From: Sphingobium sp. JS3065
Lineage (GTDB): Bacteria > Pseudomonadota > Alphaproteobacteria > Sphingomonadales > Sphingomonadaceae
Reading direction: 5' to 3'
Length of the DNA stretch: 64,000 nt
NCBI RefSeq assembly: GCF_026427355.1
Contig: NZ_CP102665.1
Location: 62,001 to 126,000, forward strand
Part shown: positions 63,899-64,000 of the stretch, piece after piece
Layout of the letters: each line of letters starts with the position of its first letter
Numbering within the stretch: position 1 is the stretch's first letter
Notes under the pieces: model-generated
The model's database searches: none
Told to the model about the DNA's origin: nothing
What the model saw: only the letters and a program-made list of their open reading frames with translations
Position numbers and translations under genes: made by a program

Positions 63899-64000
63899 TT
63901 ATAAATGCACCAATCAAGGCCTCGCTGTCAAGGGCGGCGCCACGATCGTCAGTCTCGGGATGTTCACCCTTTTTGTCCAGGAAACCCCGGCGAACGCGCA

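Noticed and set aside
63900..64000. Start of a plus-strand gene with a signal-peptide-like stretch (GATIVSLGMFTLFVQETPANA, seen as GATIVSLGMFTLF and VQETPANA)
   Set aside because: The stretch looks like a signal peptide of an outer-membrane receptor, but no start codon lies upstream in that frame before the shared operator, and the window ends.

Overview
The window looks like chromosome or megaplasmid of an alphaproteobacterium of the sphingomonad group (Sphingobium, Novosphingobium or Sphingomonas type). The evidence is high GC, a hut operon that uses the HutF/HutG route, a clade of short alphaproteobacterial proteins, and very dense aromatic or alicyclic catabolic genes rich in SDRs, P450s and FAD monooxygenases. 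The genus is an inference from gene style; there is no rRNA or tRNA in the window to fix it. I saw no CRISPR array and no phage.

Layout. 0-9.7 kb holds housekeeping and stress genes: a YqcI/YcgG heme-type N-hydroxylase with a DUF1989 partner, a thioredoxin-reductase-like flavoprotein convergent with a large catalase (KatE), a Crp/Fnr regulator leading a three-gene overlapping operon, a CPA1 antiporter, and several very small proteins, two of them paralogues of each other. 9.7-13.8 kb is a gene graveyard with fragments of a FAH hydrolase, a PQQ dehydrogenase, an NTF2-like protein, an enoyl-CoA hydratase, UrtE, RidA and a carboxylesterase, between which an intact TetR gene and hutC survive. 13.8-20.5 kb is the histidine-utilisation block: hutF divergent from hutI-hutH-hutG-hutU.

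From 20.6 kb to the end the window is one large catabolic region. It encodes three P450s, a Rieske oxygenase, two FAD monooxygenases with an N-terminal NTF2-like domain, a Baeyer-Villiger-like monooxygenase, two gentisate 1,2-dioxygenase homologues, a FAH-type hydrolase (plus an internally deleted copy), a zeta-class maleylpyruvate isomerase, an RraA-type aldolase, a GMC oxidoreductase, an alpha/beta hydrolase, an aldo/keto reductase, a racemase, a VOC protein, ten SDR or NmrA proteins, and two nearly identical ThDP-dependent enzymes forming an 1821-bp inverted repeat. Regulators are MarR, IclR and AraC types. No ferredoxin, reductase or uptake system for these oxygenases is visible.

How it may work. 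The ring-cleavage part is readable: gentisate-type cleavage (two dioxygenases), isomerisation (zeta GST), fumarylpyruvate-type hydrolysis (FAH), and possible oxo-acid processing (RraA). The upstream substrate is not readable from sequence. P450s, FMOs, the BVMO, SDRs, hydrolase, ThDP enzyme and GMC oxidoreductase suggest a bulky alicyclic, terpenoid or alkyl-aromatic compound degraded stepwise. Most steps are present as diverged pairs, as if two related modules were merged.

The most interesting hidden signal is a short palindrome, GAACATGTTC, found exactly at 39915, 54031 and 63889 and in near-match form at 22060, 44304 and 57853. Each copy lies upstream of a catabolic gene in this region, which points to one undescribed regulon tying the scattered operons together. 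The second is the ThDP inverted repeat, whose boundaries suggest gene conversion between older paralogues. The third is a pair of SDRs in which the catalytic tyrosine is replaced by histidine.
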